64,000 bases of DNA from Adiantum capillus-veneris (GCA_014529385.2 CM043949.1:146797850-146861849), one strand, 5' to 3'; shown: positions 1 to 11,060, counted from the stretch's first letter. The notes: a model not told the origin generated them from the letters alone. Numbers and translations: made by a program.

Positions 1-95
1 AAGCGTATGAGGCATTTGTACTTTTTGTTTTCTGGCTGAAGACAATGTAAAGATCCTTGCAGACTACTATCTTATGAATTCTTTTTCTTTTGCAG
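1..95 (+). other. 3' part of a Ran intron
   Basis: T-rich sequence ending in a polypyrimidine tract and TGCAG directly before the first Ran exon in view. The following exon begins in the middle of the glycine codon before GKT, so a further upstream exon must exist outside the window. Confidence 0.85.
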
Positions 96-1095
96 GGAAA
101 ACTACTTTTGTCAAACGCCATTTGACTGGAGAGTTTGAGAAAAGATATGAACGTAAGTTTGTTATATTTGGAATGGCTTCACGTGAGTTTAGTTTGTCAT
201 GCCAGCCTTTTCTCACGTGTTTATCTGATGCAGCCACTATCGGAGTGGAGGTGCACCCTTTGGATTTTTTTACAAATTGTGGTAAAATTCGGTATCACTG
301 CTGGGATACAGCAGGTCAAGAGAAGTTTGGCGGCCTTCGAGATGGTTACTAGTAAGTTGATGTCAGTGCATTAAATTGCTTTGTAGGGTCACTTAATTTC
401 AGCATTTAACTTTGGTTGAAAATTGCAGCATCCATGGTCAGTGTGCAATTATTATGTTTGATGTCACCTCTCGCTTGACTTACAAGAATGTTCCAACATG
501 GCATAGAGATTTATGCAGGTATGCTGGATTATGTATGCACTAGTTATGGTGCTTTTACATGGATTGGAAATGTTGGTGAAATTGGTACTGTTTTGTACAG
601 GGTCTGTGAAAATATACCAATTGTTCTTTGTGGCAATAAAGTGGATGTGAAGAATAGGCAAGTGAAAGCGAAGCAAGTGACCTTTCACAGGAAGAAGAAT
701 TTGCAGTATTATGAAATCTCTGCCAAGAGCAACTACAACTTTGAGAAACCCTTCTTGTATCTTGCCAGGAAATTAGCTGGGTCTGTCTTTTCCCATATTT
801 TTATTGTTGTCAGGAGTTGTGATGAATGCTGGTGGAGTAAATTGCTTGCTTTAATTCTTTTCAGGGACCCCAACCTCCATTTCGTCGAGTCTCCTGCACT
901 TGCTCCTCCTGAGGTGCAAATTGATCTGGCACAACAAGCACGGTAAGTGTTTTGTCTCATTGGTAACATGATTAACTGCTGTGCCCTTTGTTTTGCTGTA
1001 CTCAACTCTAGAGCTCCTGCAGGTATGAAGCTGAATTACGTGATGCTGCTCTCCAGCCATTGCCTGATGATGATGATGCAGACTTTGAGAGCTAG
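96..1095 (+). CDS. RAN: Ran small GTPase, last six exons (5' end outside window)
   Basis: Ran is the small GTPase that drives nuclear import and export and helps spindle and nuclear-envelope assembly. Six exons can be read: 96-152, 234-351, 429-518, 601-780, 865-942 and 1023-1095 (stop TAG). All five internal introns have GT-AG ends and the reading frame is kept across every junction. Visible motifs are the GKT of the P-loop at the first exon edge, the switch-I region around PTIGVEVHP, the G3 box [10 protein letters not shown], the G4 box GNKVD, the G5 box [10 protein letters not shown] and the acidic C-terminus DDDDADFES that is typical of Ran. About 197 residues are present against a usual length near 221, so only the first exon, with the start codon and the front of the P-loop, lies upstream of the window. 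There are no stops or frameshifts. The family call is near certain; whether it is expressed cannot be seen. Confidence 0.96.
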
Positions 1096-1662
1096 GTGAA
1101 CCCAATGGAAACTGCAGCTCTTGTTTGCGTATTTTTTTTTGGCAAAAGTGTTTTGCTGGGGGGCCTTACTACATTTTTGTGAATGAAATGTGAAATGTTT
1201 CAATGCAGCAAATTCTCTTTGCTTACTGGATTTGTCCCAAAAAATCTCCGGTCGGTCGTTTGTAGTGTCGTAGTGCAGTAATAGGTTGTTCAGAAAAGTG
1301 AAACTAGGCATTCGTCACACATGTCGAAAATCAATGGAGACTCTTGGTTTGTCGATGCTGTACTGTGTTTGATTGATTTTCAAAACCAAGATGTTCTCTT
1401 TCTTTGGGATTAGATGAAGGATACTTGATCTTATGACACTACGGAGGACAGTGTTTTCATATAATAGTGCCGCAGGCTTTATGCTCTCAAGAATAGCTTG
1501 CACGGATTGGAGCAGCAAGAGAGTATTTCATTTGTTATTCGGGAGATTTGTTCCTTCTGTTGGTGATTATCAGGCTGGGTTGTCTCTCATAATATCTTCC
1601 CTTGCTTGTTGGCATATATTTGACTTTTGTATGCGAAACATTGAATGATTGAATTTTTCTTT
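1096..1662 (+). other. Ran 3' flank, probably 3' UTR
   Basis: Non-coding sequence after the Ran stop. It has T-runs and an AATGAAA-like element near 1180 that could act as a plant polyadenylation signal. No further reading frame with recognisable content is visible; the short open frames on both strands here resemble nothing known to me. Confidence 0.4.
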
Positions 1663-1728
1663 AGTATTTTAGTTTGTAAGCGGGTCCGTTTATTCAGTAT
1701 TTTAGTTTGTAAGCGGGTCTGTTTATTC
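1663..1728 (+). repeat. 33-bp tandem repeat, two copies
   Basis: Two adjacent copies of a 33-bp unit (AGTATTTTAGTTTGTAAGCG and the 13 bases after it), at 1663-1695 and 1696-1728. They differ at one base (C/T). A GGGTTT-rich stretch and a T-run follow directly. Confidence 0.9.
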
Positions 1729-1830
1729 AGTTTTGGGTTTGGGTTTGTCTTTTTTTTTTTTTTGGTTTCAGAATGCGAAGGTGTGACCCCTCTCCTTGGC
1801 TGGCTAAGTATATGATATCTACTAGTCAAA

Positions 1831-2290
1831 TGCACTTGTCCAATTTGTGCTTCAGCAAAAGGCAGCTGCAGTTTCTTGATAATGATGTTGAAGCCTGCAG
1901 GAAAAGATATTGGGATGTTATCCATGAAGCTAAAGCTACCTTTTTTCGCCTTTATTTCTCTGTTTTTCGTCTACCTGAGGTCCTCGAAATATTTAATGTA
2001 GACTTAGGTTTTTGGCTTTCTGAAGGGAGTTAAGCTGTTAATGGCTCCTTTTATTAAAGAACTTCATGTGCATCTGTTACACGTTCAATTTCTGCTTCAG
2101 GTCCAAAGCATTGCGCTCCCGAAGTGTTGCGATAACTGTTTGGATGATGTGGAAATCAGCAGGAAAAGAAATTGTGATGTTTTGGATGTGCCTGAAGTCC
2201 TTGAAATATTCAATATAGCCTGAGGTATTTGGCATACATATGGGTGATTTAACTGTTTATATGGGTCCTCACATAAGAACCTCATGTGGC
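1831..2290 (+). repeat. Diverged tandem duplication of about 230 bp
   Basis: Segment 1831-2068 and segment 2069-2290 align in order through several blocks: AATTTGTGCTTCAG versus AATTTCTGCTTCAG, GCAGGAAAAGA in both, CCTGAGGTCCTCGAAATATT versus CCTGAAGTCCTTGAAATATT, and CTTCATGTGCAT versus CCTCATGTGGCAT. Spacing between blocks differs by indels. Short open frames run through both copies but I recognise no protein family, so I call this a non-coding duplication. Confidence 0.65.
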
Positions 2291-3315
2291 ATTTTTAGTT
2301 TGCGAATGAGAATCTTGGCTTCTCTTAGTAGCATAAGAACGAGCGTTTAATTCAGAAAGTGACTCCAGCATCCTGTGACTCCTCCCATCGTTCACATGCA
2401 TTGTGGCCGAGGCCTGTGAATTAGTCCCAACCTCCATGTATTCTAGGAATGCCCATTGAAATTATGTTTGTCCATGCCAATTATGTGCTTTCATGAAACC
2501 GAAGGAGCTTACTTGTAAAGGTTGCATCCACTTTTTGGCTTTTTAACACTAGTTTGGTACTAAAAAGGACACTGTTTTTTTTTCACAAATTTAAATAAAA
2601 GGGGCCATGAAATCTAGAAAAATATCAAGAAATGCATTGAGAATTTATTAAATGTTATTAAAATTAAAAACACTCTTAGAATTTATAATCCATCACTCTT
2701 ATACACGACCTCAATGGTAACTACTCATCAAAAGCACCTATGTAAAGTAGCACTTGATGTTCCACTAGAACTCGTACTAATGCTTGCAGTAATCAATGGT
2801 AACAATTTATATGTGAGATAATTTTGCAATTGTGATTTTTAAAAACATTGTGACTAGAATTAAATATGGAAAGTCTTGAGGGTTAAATATGCAGCGTTTA
2901 TAAATTTAATTAATAATCACATTAAACATTTCAGCTCATTCTAAATTTTCAATGTTTTATGATGCATATATATATATATTACATTATAACTTTGTTATGT
3001 AAGGTGATGCTTGCAAGTTGCGTGATGATTTGTCATTCGAAAAATTGTGCATGTTAAAATTCTTGCTTTTTGTTTATTAGATATTGACCTTATAAATATG
3101 GTCTACTTTTGGATTTTTTGTTCATTTCACTTATTTACAAATGTTTTAAACATTGTCGCCTTTTAAAAATTCTCACACAAAGAAGTCTCTTATTTCTAAA
3201 TTCCTCTTAGTAGCCTTGTGTAAGCCATAGTGAACTTTTACCTTGTTTAGCCTCCTTATTGTAAAAGTCTCATTAATTTGGTATTAGAATATTAATGTGA
3301 CTTCTTTCTTGTTAT
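2291..3315. other. AT-rich intergenic DNA, nothing recognised
   Basis: AT-rich sequence with a short (AT)n near 2967-2980. Stops are frequent in all frames, and no domain, LTR end or RNA gene was recognised. Confidence 0.5.
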
Positions 3316-3460
3316 TTATTTGCAACCATTGCGTGGCTTGCAAAACGCACATTTAGTCTTCCCATCGTTCGAGGGTTTCTTTTCTCCCTCTGCTTTGCAA
3401 TTAAAACACCTCTTATGACAAGTTGGTCTTTTGGTAAATTTAGAAAAGTTGTTTGTCGCA
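3316..3460 (-). pseudogene. Cys-rich zinc-knuckle-like remnant
   Basis: Read on the minus strand, a short frame ending at the stop at 3318-3316 contains the pattern CHKRCFNCKAEG followed by TKCAFCKPRNGCK, that is, clustered CxxxCxxC and CxxC. This could be a decayed gag zinc knuckle or another zinc-binding fragment. It is only about 45 codons long and lies beyond the recognisable end of the minus-strand copia copy, so assignment is uncertain and chance cannot be excluded. Confidence 0.25.
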
Positions 3461-3739
3461 ATATATAGTGGAAGGTTTATGAATATATTTATGAATGTAA
3501 ATAGATCATTGTATCACTCTCTAGCATGAGTATATAAAAAAACTCTTATCATCCATCTTTGTAGTAAGAGACATCTCCATTTTAAGAGGGTGAAGTTGTT
3601 GCCTTGCTTAGGGCATGGTTCAATACCATGAACACATTGCTTTAATTGTATGCCCAAGTAATGTTACATCCCCAAATCTTTCATCTTGAAAGTAGCATTT
3701 AAATCAATTAGCAACATGTGCGTCACCATTCAAGAAAGC

Positions 3740-4060
3740 AATAACATTGTTTGATTGATGTACATCCCTACCAAAATGAGCCGTCAATGCACACAGAAAA
3801 TGCACAATAGTCATATGACAAGTGGGAGCAAATGTCTTTTCATAATCTATGTCTTTTTATTGTGCATAGCCTTTTGCTACAAGTATAATCTTATAGCAAT
3901 CAATCTCACCATCTCGCTTGTGTTTCAATGTGTAAACCCACTTCCTACCAATAGCCTTTTTGCTAGGAGGCAAATCGCATAAAGTCTTGTCATTTTTAAG
4001 AAGTGTCATATTTTGATTGCATGTTATCCATCCAATTTTCAGAATTCTGTGCTTCATCAA
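3740..4060 (-). pseudogene. copia reverse transcriptase N-terminal fragment (minus copy)
   Basis: The minus frame contains KTLCDLPPSKKAIGRKWVY, GEIDCYKIILVAKGYAQ, an in-frame stop, then DYEKTFAPTC and AFLNGD. These are the opening blocks of the copia RT (RVT_2). The catalytic YVDD block is missing because of an internal deletion near 3730. Matches 10093-10503 of the plus copy. Confidence 0.85.
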
Positions 4061-4258
4061 AAGACAAAGGTTCTCTACATCACATTAGCTAGAAAGAGCC
4101 AAAAAACAATCTAATGCATAAGATGCATGGCAAGAACCTGAACAAGGTTGACAAGATAAAAGTGCATCCAACTTGTCAGTTGGGCATACCCTTATCCTCA
4201 TTCCCAGCTCTTTCCACATCAACTATATCATGTACATCTATATCAGTAATGGATTGAT

Positions 4259-4620
4259 TCATAACATTTTTTGAAACCCCCATAGGTTGTACATTAGTGT
4301 CATATGCGAACTTCTACCACCGAAAAGAGGCAACAAATTGTCATAAATATCCATTGGACTTACATTATTGTCTTTAATACATGACAACAAAGGTTGAACA
4401 TAATCTTTCAAAAACACATCATCTTGTGAAACCAAGATACGCTTGGTTTGCAGATGGTATAATGTGTAACCTTTGTTTTCAGTACTATAACCAACAAAAA
4501 TGCATTTGACAACTTTATCATGCAATTTATTGCGCCGCATTTATGGCACCAAAGTATTAGCCAAACAACTAAAACCGCGTATGTGATCAATTGATGGCTT
4601 TCTACCATGCCGTGCTTCAT
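4259..4620 (-). pseudogene. copia integrase C-terminal region (minus copy)
   Basis: The minus frame reads RRNKLHDKVVKCIFVGYS, KGYTLYHLQTKRILVSQDD and VFLKDY. This is the conserved post-core block of copia integrases (K-x-FVGYS-x-KGY). Upstream in another frame lies a PSIDHIRGFSCLANT-like segment, joined by a frameshift. It matches 9565-9804 of the plus copy. Confidence 0.8.
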
Positions 4621-4739
4621 ATAAAGTCATAGACTACAAAGTTTTTGTAGGATATCTGTTAAATACATAAGTAACATACTTGATAGCCTCAAGCCAAAGC
4701 ACATGTGGCAAAGCTCGACTCTTGACCATACATTTACAA

Positions 4740-5720
4740 TCTTTGTAATCGACTTGTTTTTCCTTTTAGCACCACCATTTTGTTGAGGTATACATGGCAT
4801 TGTACGTTAGTGTTTTATTCCACGGCTAGCCAAAAATGCATTAAATTCATGAGACATACACTCCTCTCCTCGATCTGAACGAAGGGTGTCCATAATACAT
4901 TTAGAGACATTTTTAGCCATAGCTATAAATTATTTGAAGCACATAAACACTTTGAACTTAGCTTTAAGCAAATTCACCCATGCATGCTTGGAGTAATCAT
5001 CAATGAAAGTCAGGAACTACAGGTAATTGCCTAAGGATGGAGTTTGTATATGCCCAGAAATGTCACTATGCACAAGATAAAACATCTGCAAGTAGCCCTC
5101 TTTTACAACTATGCTTCATAGGTGCTTCAAGAGGCGACATAAGCAACCATATCAGATTTATGTAAACACAACAAACTAGCAGAATTCAGATGTCCAGAAC
5201 GTGCATGTCAAAGTTTTGCATATTAAACAGTCTTTGAATTCACAACTGCATTTGCAAAATTCTGCTCACACTTGTCATACAAATTGAGCTTATATAGCCT
5301 ACGACATAAAATGTCAGATGCAAACAAGTTCATCACCAAGCTGAGATTATGAACTTTACATCTGTTATCCGCAAATTTGACATCAAGACCAAGTCTAGCA
5401 AGTGCAGATATAGACTAACGGTTATTCTTGATCCTCAGTATATAAAGTGCATCAATAAGTGTGAAAGAACTACCATTTGCGGTAGTCAGCACAATCTTTT
5501 CAACTCCCTTCAATAGAATAAGAGGCATTGTTGGCACAAGTGATTGAAATCCCACGAGAGACATCCTCGAGAGAGAAAAACAAGTCCCCGATGAGAGGTA
5601 ATGTGCTTTGTATCACCACTATCAAAGTACCACACATGAGCATTTGTAACAATTGACATACATGCATCATGGAGAAAAGAATCACAAGTGCACTCTGCAT
5701 TAAAATCCCATTCTGCATCT
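4740..5720 (-). pseudogene. copia protease to integrase region (minus copy)
   Basis: The minus strand near 5720-5500 corresponds to the protease region of the plus copy (DAEWDFNAECTC-like and VWYFDSGDTKHIT-like text across frames). From about 5050 to 4780 it reads FIDDYSKHAWV, KNVSKCIMDTLRSDRGEE, SHEFNAFLASRGIKH and PQQNGGAKRKNK, which is the copia integrase catalytic core with its D-D-E layout (rve family). In-frame stops and frameshifts occur throughout, so no active enzyme is possible. It would have inserted element cDNA into the genome. Confidence 0.8.
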
Positions 5721-6115
5721 ATATCAGCATCACAATGTTCTTTCAGAGAAGACTCTACAATAGCTGTACTTGTAGTGGAACCAGTTTCTTTGACACTGCT
5801 TGATCAAGTGATCATTAGCTTTACAATAATGGCAATACATCTTCTATTCACCAAAATTTCTAGACAAAGTGTTGCCAGCAGAAGCATTAGGAATATGTGC
5901 CTTTCCACTCGCAGAAGAACCATGAGAAGTGGTTATGTTGTTTCTATCACTTTTTCTTTGAGCAACAATAAAGGCCTATTCAGCTGCACGTTGTTTAGCC
6001 CTTTTTTTTTGAAAGTGACTCTTGCAAAGAATGTGCATAATGCATTAAACTTGAAAACTTATGGATTTTCTTGTGTCATAAGTCTCCAAGTACTAGCAGA
6101 AGTTTGGTAAGAATC

Positions 6116-6440
6116 TTACAAAGCATCAATAACAGTCTGCACAAGGAAATTGTTAGAAATGATTTTGCCTGCATAAATAAGTTTCTCATTAATATCCTTG
6201 ATATCAGCAAGGAAAGTGTCCATTTCATTTTTCTCATGCATAATCTTCGACTCCAACTCTTTACGTAGCAATGCAATTTTAGCCTCATTGTGACTTGCAT
6301 AAAGACTAGCCAGAATATCCCAAGCTTGTTTTGCAGATTTAGTTGAACAAATGTGAGGAGTAATAGTGCGCTTCGCGGATAATGCAATTAATGCATGAGC
6401 TTGCACATCTCTAACATCCTAATGAGCTTGTTCAGTCGTA
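6116..6440 (-). pseudogene. copia gag fragment (minus copy)
   Basis: The minus-strand translation contains ALIALSAKRTITPH, KQAWDILASLYASHNEAKIA and KIMHEKNEMDTFLADIKDIN, a layout typical of copia-type gag (UBN2/Retrotran_gag families). It aligns nearly residue by residue with 7029-7313 on the plus strand. Gag would form the particle that packages element RNA. The frame upstream of 6410 is broken and the start codon cannot be assigned. Confidence 0.8.
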
Positions 6441-6828
6441 GGCAAAACAACTCTGACAATAGCAACCCTGCCACCAGAGCAAGTTGTATCCTCCCGGGCT
6501 TAGTCATCTTAATGTCATCTGCATGTGCCTGCTCACTTTCTTAGATTTCAGTGAGCTTTGGTGAGTGTCAATAGGCTGATAAATACTTCGGGTAAGCTCA
6601 TAGAGCTTAGTCTTCTCAAATTTTCCATTTGGACTCATTTTGGCCTTCATTTCCACTACAAGCAGTACTCTGCAAATAATTTTGTCATTTTATGTAGAAT
6701 TTTTGTAAGTGCCATTTTCTGCGTAATAGGTGCCTTATGATCTTCTACGGGTTGTGCTATATAGCACGTGCTCGTCTCGCTCCATTACTCCTCTTTTTGG
6801 ACAATTTTCACATTAGGTGCAGACGTTT

Positions 6829-7435
6829 TTCATGGTTCACAACAATACAGATGTGTTCAAGATGTTTGTTGCTAAGGATAAATTGGATAGAAACAATTAT
6901 TCAATGTGGGCTTACATGATGCAACATGTTCTTGTGTCAAAGGGCGTTTGGAATATTGTGCAGGGCATTGATGTACGTCTTGGTTCTGAGAATGCAGACG
7001 ATGTTGAGGTTGTTGCAGAGCAAGCTCGTTGGCCGTTAGAGATGTATATGCTCATACATTGATTACATTATTCGAGAAGCGTACCATTACTTCTCACATT
7101 CGTTCAAAAAAATCTACAAAACAGGATTGGGATATTCTGGATGGTTTTTATGCAAGTAGCAATGAGGCTAAAATTGCATTGCTATGTAAAGAGCTAGAGT
7201 CGAAAATTATGCATGAGAAAGATGAAATGGACACTTTCCTTGCTTGTATCAAGGATATCAACCAACAACTTATTTTTGCAGGCGAAGTCATTTCTGATAG
7301 TTCCCTTGTTTAGACTGTTCTTGATGCTTTGCAGGATTCTTTCCAGATTTTTGCTAGTATTTGGAGACTTATGACCCAAGAAAATCCAAAAGTTGTCGAG
7401 TTTGATGCATTATGCACATTGCTATTGCAATAGTC
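6829..7435 (+). pseudogene. copia gag (plus copy)
   Basis: Begins around MVHNNTDVFKMFVAKDKLD, then RNNYSMWAYMMQHVLVSKG, which is the usual copia gag opening. It continues after a frameshift near 7030 into TSHIRSKKSTKQDWDIL and KIMHEKDEMDTFLACIKDIN, with a TAG at 7311-7313 before TVLDALQD. Gag would build the virus-like particle. Two frame breaks in about 200 codons show it is dead. Confidence 0.85.
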
Positions 7436-7677
7436 AATTCCAAGAAAAAACAGGGCTAAACAGCGTACGATTGAATAGGCTTTTATTGTTGCTCAGAGAA
7501 AAAGTGGTAACAGTAACGTAACCACTTCTCATGGTTCTTTAGTGAGTGGAAAATTACCTCTTTCCAATGCTTCTGAGCTGGCAACACGTTGTCTGGGAAT
7601 TTTGATGAAAAGGGAAAAAAGAAGATGTGTTGCCATTATTTGAAGCCTACGATCACTTGATCAAGTAGTGTTCAAAA

Positions 7678-8045
7678 TTGAAGGCAAAAGAGGCTGGTTC
7701 CACTACAAGTGCAACAATTGTAGAGTCTTCTATGAAAGGAGATTGTGATGCCGATGTAGATGAAGAATGGGCTTTTAGTGCAGAGTGCACTTATGATCCT
7801 TCTATCCATGATGCATGTACGTCAGTTGCTGCAGATGCTCATGTGTGGTACTTTGATAGTGGTTCTACAAAGCACATTACCTTTCTCATCCGTGGCCTGT
7901 TTTCCTCTCTCGAGGATGCCCCTCATGGGAATTCAGTCACTTGTGCCAACAATGCCTCTTATCTAGGGGCAAGGGAGTTGGAAAGATTGTGCTGACTACT
8001 GCAAATGACAGTTCTTTCACACTTACTGATGCACTTTACGTACCT
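7678..8045 (+). pseudogene. copia aspartic protease region (plus copy)
   Basis: Contains VWYFDSGSTKHITF, the DSG active-site motif of copia proteases, followed by SSLEDAPHGNSVTCANNAS. The frame ends at a TGA (7993-7995), and matching sequence (GKIVLTTANDSSFTLTDALYVPE-like) continues in a different frame. The protease would cut the element polyprotein. The upstream segment around 7590-7680 is the gag C-terminal region, in which no intact zinc knuckle is readable. Confidence 0.75.
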
Positions 8046-8177
8046 GAATAAAAAAGAACCTTTTGTGTGTATCTACACTTGCTAGACTTGCTCTTGTTGT
8101 CAAATTTTTGGATGACAGATGTACATTTCATGATCTCAGTATAAGCTCACTTTGTGTGACAACTGTGGGTGGAACTT

Positions 8178-8343
8178 TGCAAGTGCAATTGTGGATTCAA
8201 AGGCTATTTTAGATGGAAAACTTTGGCATGCACATTTTGGGCATTTGAATTTTTCTAGTTTGCAAATGCAGTCGTGGATTCAAAGGCTGTTTCAGATGGA
8301 AAACTTTGGTATGCACATTTTGGGCATCTGAATTTTTCTAGTT
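8178..8343 (+). repeat. 83-bp tandem duplication inside copia
   Basis: Two copies, 8178-8260 and 8261-8343, both reading GTGGATTCAAAGGCTRTTTY and ending in GAATTTTTCTAGTTTGC. The unit covers the LWYAHFGHLNFSSL segment of the pre-integrase zinc-binding domain, so the domain's first half is present twice. It differs at a handful of positions, so it is not brand new. Confidence 0.9.
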
Positions 8344-8955
8344 TGCTGTGTTTATTGCATTTGCAAAAATCTGATATTGTTGCTTCTTTTCCGTCTCTCG
8401 AAGCACCCGTGAAGCATGTCTGCGAAGGCTGTATTTTGGGTAAGATACAATGTTTGAAGTTTCCAAAGGATGGTTCAGTTAGGGCTAGGGCCTATGCAAG
8501 CTCCATCCTTAGGCAATTACCTATACTTCATGACTTTCATTGATGATTACTCTAGACATGCATGGGTGTATTGACTTAAAGCTAAGTCCAAAGTGTTTAT
8601 GTGATTCAAAAAATTTCTAGCTATGGCTAAAAATGTCTCTAAATGTACTATGGACACCCTCCATGTAGATCTAGGGGGAGATTATATGTCTCATGAATTT
8701 AATGTATTTCTGGCTAGTCATGGGATAAAACACCAATGTACAGTGCTGTTTACACCTCAACAAAATGGTGTTGTTGAAAGGAAAAACATGTCGCTTATGG
8801 AGATGGCATGATATATGGTCAAGACAAAAGCTTTACCATATGTGTTTGGCTTGAGGCTATTATGCGTGTTACTTTTATACTTAACAGGTGTCCTACGAAA
8901 GCTCGCAGTCTATGACTCCATATGAAGCATTGCATGATAAAAAGCCATCTATTGA
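8274..8955 (+). pseudogene. copia integrase, 5' part, interrupted by a MITE
   Basis: The pre-integrase zinc-binding block has LWYAHFGHLNFSS and HVCEGCILGKIQ. It is followed, with frameshifts, by FIDDYSRHAWVY, CTMDTLHVDLGGDYMSHEF, FTPQQNGVVERKNMSLMEMA and KKPSID. These correspond to the copia integrase core. The usual second catalytic D region (SDxGGE) reads VDLGGD here, so the active site is damaged too. The protein text KPSIDH resumes at 9562 once the inserted MITE and one target duplication are skipped. Confidence 0.85.
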
Positions 8956-8956
8956 T

Positions 8957-9561
8957 CAGTGTATTTTTTTTGGACACCGACCTTGAAATATTACTCAAGT
9001 TTTTGGCGAGAAAATGAATCTAAATTTATGAATTTGGCGAGCAAAATATTTTAGAATTAAATTTATCATTTTTTCAACAAAAAAATTAATTTAGACCTAA
9101 ATTGGTCATTTTTCCCAATATCACATGTAAGGATAAAAGGAACATCTCTTACAACTTTTTATATAATAGAAAGAAGTCATTTAAGTAGTGCCACCTAAAC
9201 TTTTACAATAAGTATCAATGTCACAACACACCTTATATGTACTAGGGTTTTGCTAGGAGACAACATCTTGTTGAGTAGGGTAAGGTCTTTGAAATCTAGA
9301 TGAAAACTAAATGAGGAAGTGTGAAGATCTCAGACCTCCTACATAAAATCTAGTCAATCAAACCTATTTGGCCCTCAATCTCCCCTACCATCAAGTTCTT
9401 CAGTGGGCATATCTTTGGCGACTAGCTACCCCAAAATGCAAAACCTTATAGCAAAGTCTGACAAAAAACATCTTAAGGCCTACACCAATGAGAACAAAAA
9501 AAAACTCAAAATTTTCAAGATTCGCCAAATTGGCAATTTTTAGCCAAGAAAAAATACACTG
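8957..9561 (+). mobile_element. hAT-like MITE, 605 bp, with 8-bp target duplication
   Basis: The element starts CAGTGTATTTTTT and ends AAAAAATACACTG, a 13-bp terminal inverted repeat. It is flanked on both sides by CTATTGAT (8949-8956 and 9562-9569). An 8-bp duplication with CA-starting termini fits the hAT superfamily. It has no coding capacity, being AT-rich with stops in all frames, so it is non-autonomous. TTGGCGA motifs recur near both ends (about 9003, 9034 and 9415 on plus, and inverted near 9523), as expected of subterminal transposase-binding repeats. The host copia reading frame is continuous across the site without the insert. Orientation is arbitrary. Confidence 0.88.
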
Positions 9562-9564
9562 CTA

Positions 9565-10080
9565 TTGATCACATACACATTTTTTGTTGTTTGGATTATG
9601 CTTTGGTTCCCCAAACACAACATAGAAAAATTGGATGATAAGGCTTTTAAATGTATTTTTATTTGTTACAGTACTAAGAGCAAAGGTTACAAGTTACACC
9701 ATCCACAAACAAAGTATATCTTGGTTTCACGTAATGTTGTCTTCATAAAAGATTCTGTTCATCCTTTGCTGTTATGTACTAGAGATAATAATGTTAGCTC
9801 ATAGGACATTTATGACAGTTTTTTGCCTCTTTTCATTGGTGAAAATTTGAATGTAAATTCAAATGAGGCAAATAAACAACCTATGGGGTTTTTTGAAAAT
9901 GTTATAGATGAGCCTATTACTGATGCAAATGTACATGATGTAGTTGATGAGAAAAGGACTGAGAATGATCAGGCTAGAGGCATGCCAAAATGGTTCGTGC
10001 ATACTTTGCATGATAATAAATTGGATGCACCTTTATCTAGTTGTACTCGTTCAGGTTCTTGCCATGCATCTTATGCATGA
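9565..10080 (+). pseudogene. copia integrase C-terminal region and linker (plus copy)
   Basis: Reads IHTFFVVWIMLWFPK, KLDDKAFKCIFICYSTKSKG, PQTKYILVSRNVVFIKD, an in-frame TAG near 9802, and then the variable acidic linker between integrase and RT (9823-10080). It matches 4259-4540 on the minus strand, where the same block reads KCIFVGYS. Confidence 0.82.
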
Positions 10081-10092
10081 AATTGCTATGCT

Positions 10093-11060
10093 TTGGCTGT
10101 GTCTAGTTTATGTTATGTTGAGGAACCTCTGTCTTTTGATGAAGAAAAAAATTCAAAAAATTGGATGACTGCCACGCAATTAGAATATGATGCACTTATA
10201 GAAAATGACACATGGAATTTATGTGGTTTGTTTCCTGGCAAAAAGGCCGTTGGTACAAAGTGGGCTTATAAGTTGAATAGTAAGCCAAATGGTGAGATTG
10301 ATTGCTATAAGGCCCAACTTGTTGCAAACGGTTATGTAGAACAAAAAGGCATAGATTTTGAAGAGACTTTTGCTCCCACTTGTCGTATGACTACTGTGCG
10401 TTCTCTATATGCATTGGCAGCTCATTTTGGATGCGATGTACATCAGTCAGATATTGTTATTGCTTTCTTGAATGGTGAGATATTTTTGAGGAAGTTTATG
10501 TAACGCAGCCTCGCGGTTTTGTCATTAAAGGGAAAGAAGATAAAGTGTGTAAATGTGAGAAAGCTTTGTATGGGTTGAAGCAATCTCCTCATAAAGCAAT
10601 CTTTGTAACAATCCAATAGAAGCACATTGTATGTAAAGCGTGAGGGCGATATACAACTGATTGTTGTTCTATGTGTGGATGATTTGCTGATTCACTGATT
10701 CAAATGAGGCACATATTGCTGAATTTAAGGCTGATTTGAATTGTACTTTTAAGATAAAAGATTTGGGTCTGTTGTATCATTACTTGGGCATACAATTTAA
10801 GCAGTGTGATGGTGGTACTGCCTTGTGTCAGAAAAGTTACATAGAGACATTGCTATGTAAGTTTGGACTTGAGGATTGCAAACCTATTGCCACTCCCATG
10901 GAAACATGTTTTTAAATTGAGTCTTCATGATGCTGGCGATCCTAATGATGTCACTCTTTATCAAACTGCTGTTGGATGCCTTGTTTATGTATGCAACACA
11001 AAGCTGAATATTTAGTTTGCACTCTCACAGATCAGAAGATTTATGCATAGCCTAGGGTCT
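10093..11060 (+). pseudogene. copia reverse transcriptase (plus copy)
   Basis: RVT_2 blocks in order: WMTATQLEYDALIENDTWNL, KKAVGTKWAYKLN, YKAQLVANGYVEQKGIDFEE, TFAPTCRMTTVRSLYALAA and HQSDIVIAFLNGEI. A frameshift near 10490 leads to VTQPRGFVIKGKE and CEKALYGLKQSP, followed by more breaks. The catalytic block is LCVDDLL near 10670, then IKDLGLLYHYLGIQ, SYIETLLCKFGLEDC and YQTAVGCLVYVC. At least four frame breaks. It would copy element RNA into DNA. The RNase H domain is cut off shortly after IRRFMHSLGSKH. Confidence 0.9.

Larger units (their letters stand above)
3540..6740 (-). mobile_element. Ty1/copia retrotransposon remnant, minus copy
   Basis: Read on the minus strand from 6740 downwards, the order is gag, protease region, pre-integrase, integrase, integrase C-terminal region, reverse transcriptase. 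This is the copia order (integrase before RT). The frames are broken by many stops, and the RT is internally deleted: the sequence jumps from AFLNG near 3740 to the later region around LGIQLKQC near 3630. No LTR was identified at either end. The proteins match those of the plus-strand copy at 6817-11075, about 70-75% in the gag block by eye, so both belong to one family. Boundaries are approximate. Confidence 0.9.

Noticed and set aside
488-946. 152-codon continuous frame over Ran exons 518-946
   Set aside because: It reads through introns with GT-AG ends; the spliced frame gives the correct Ran protein, so the continuous frame is only partly coding.
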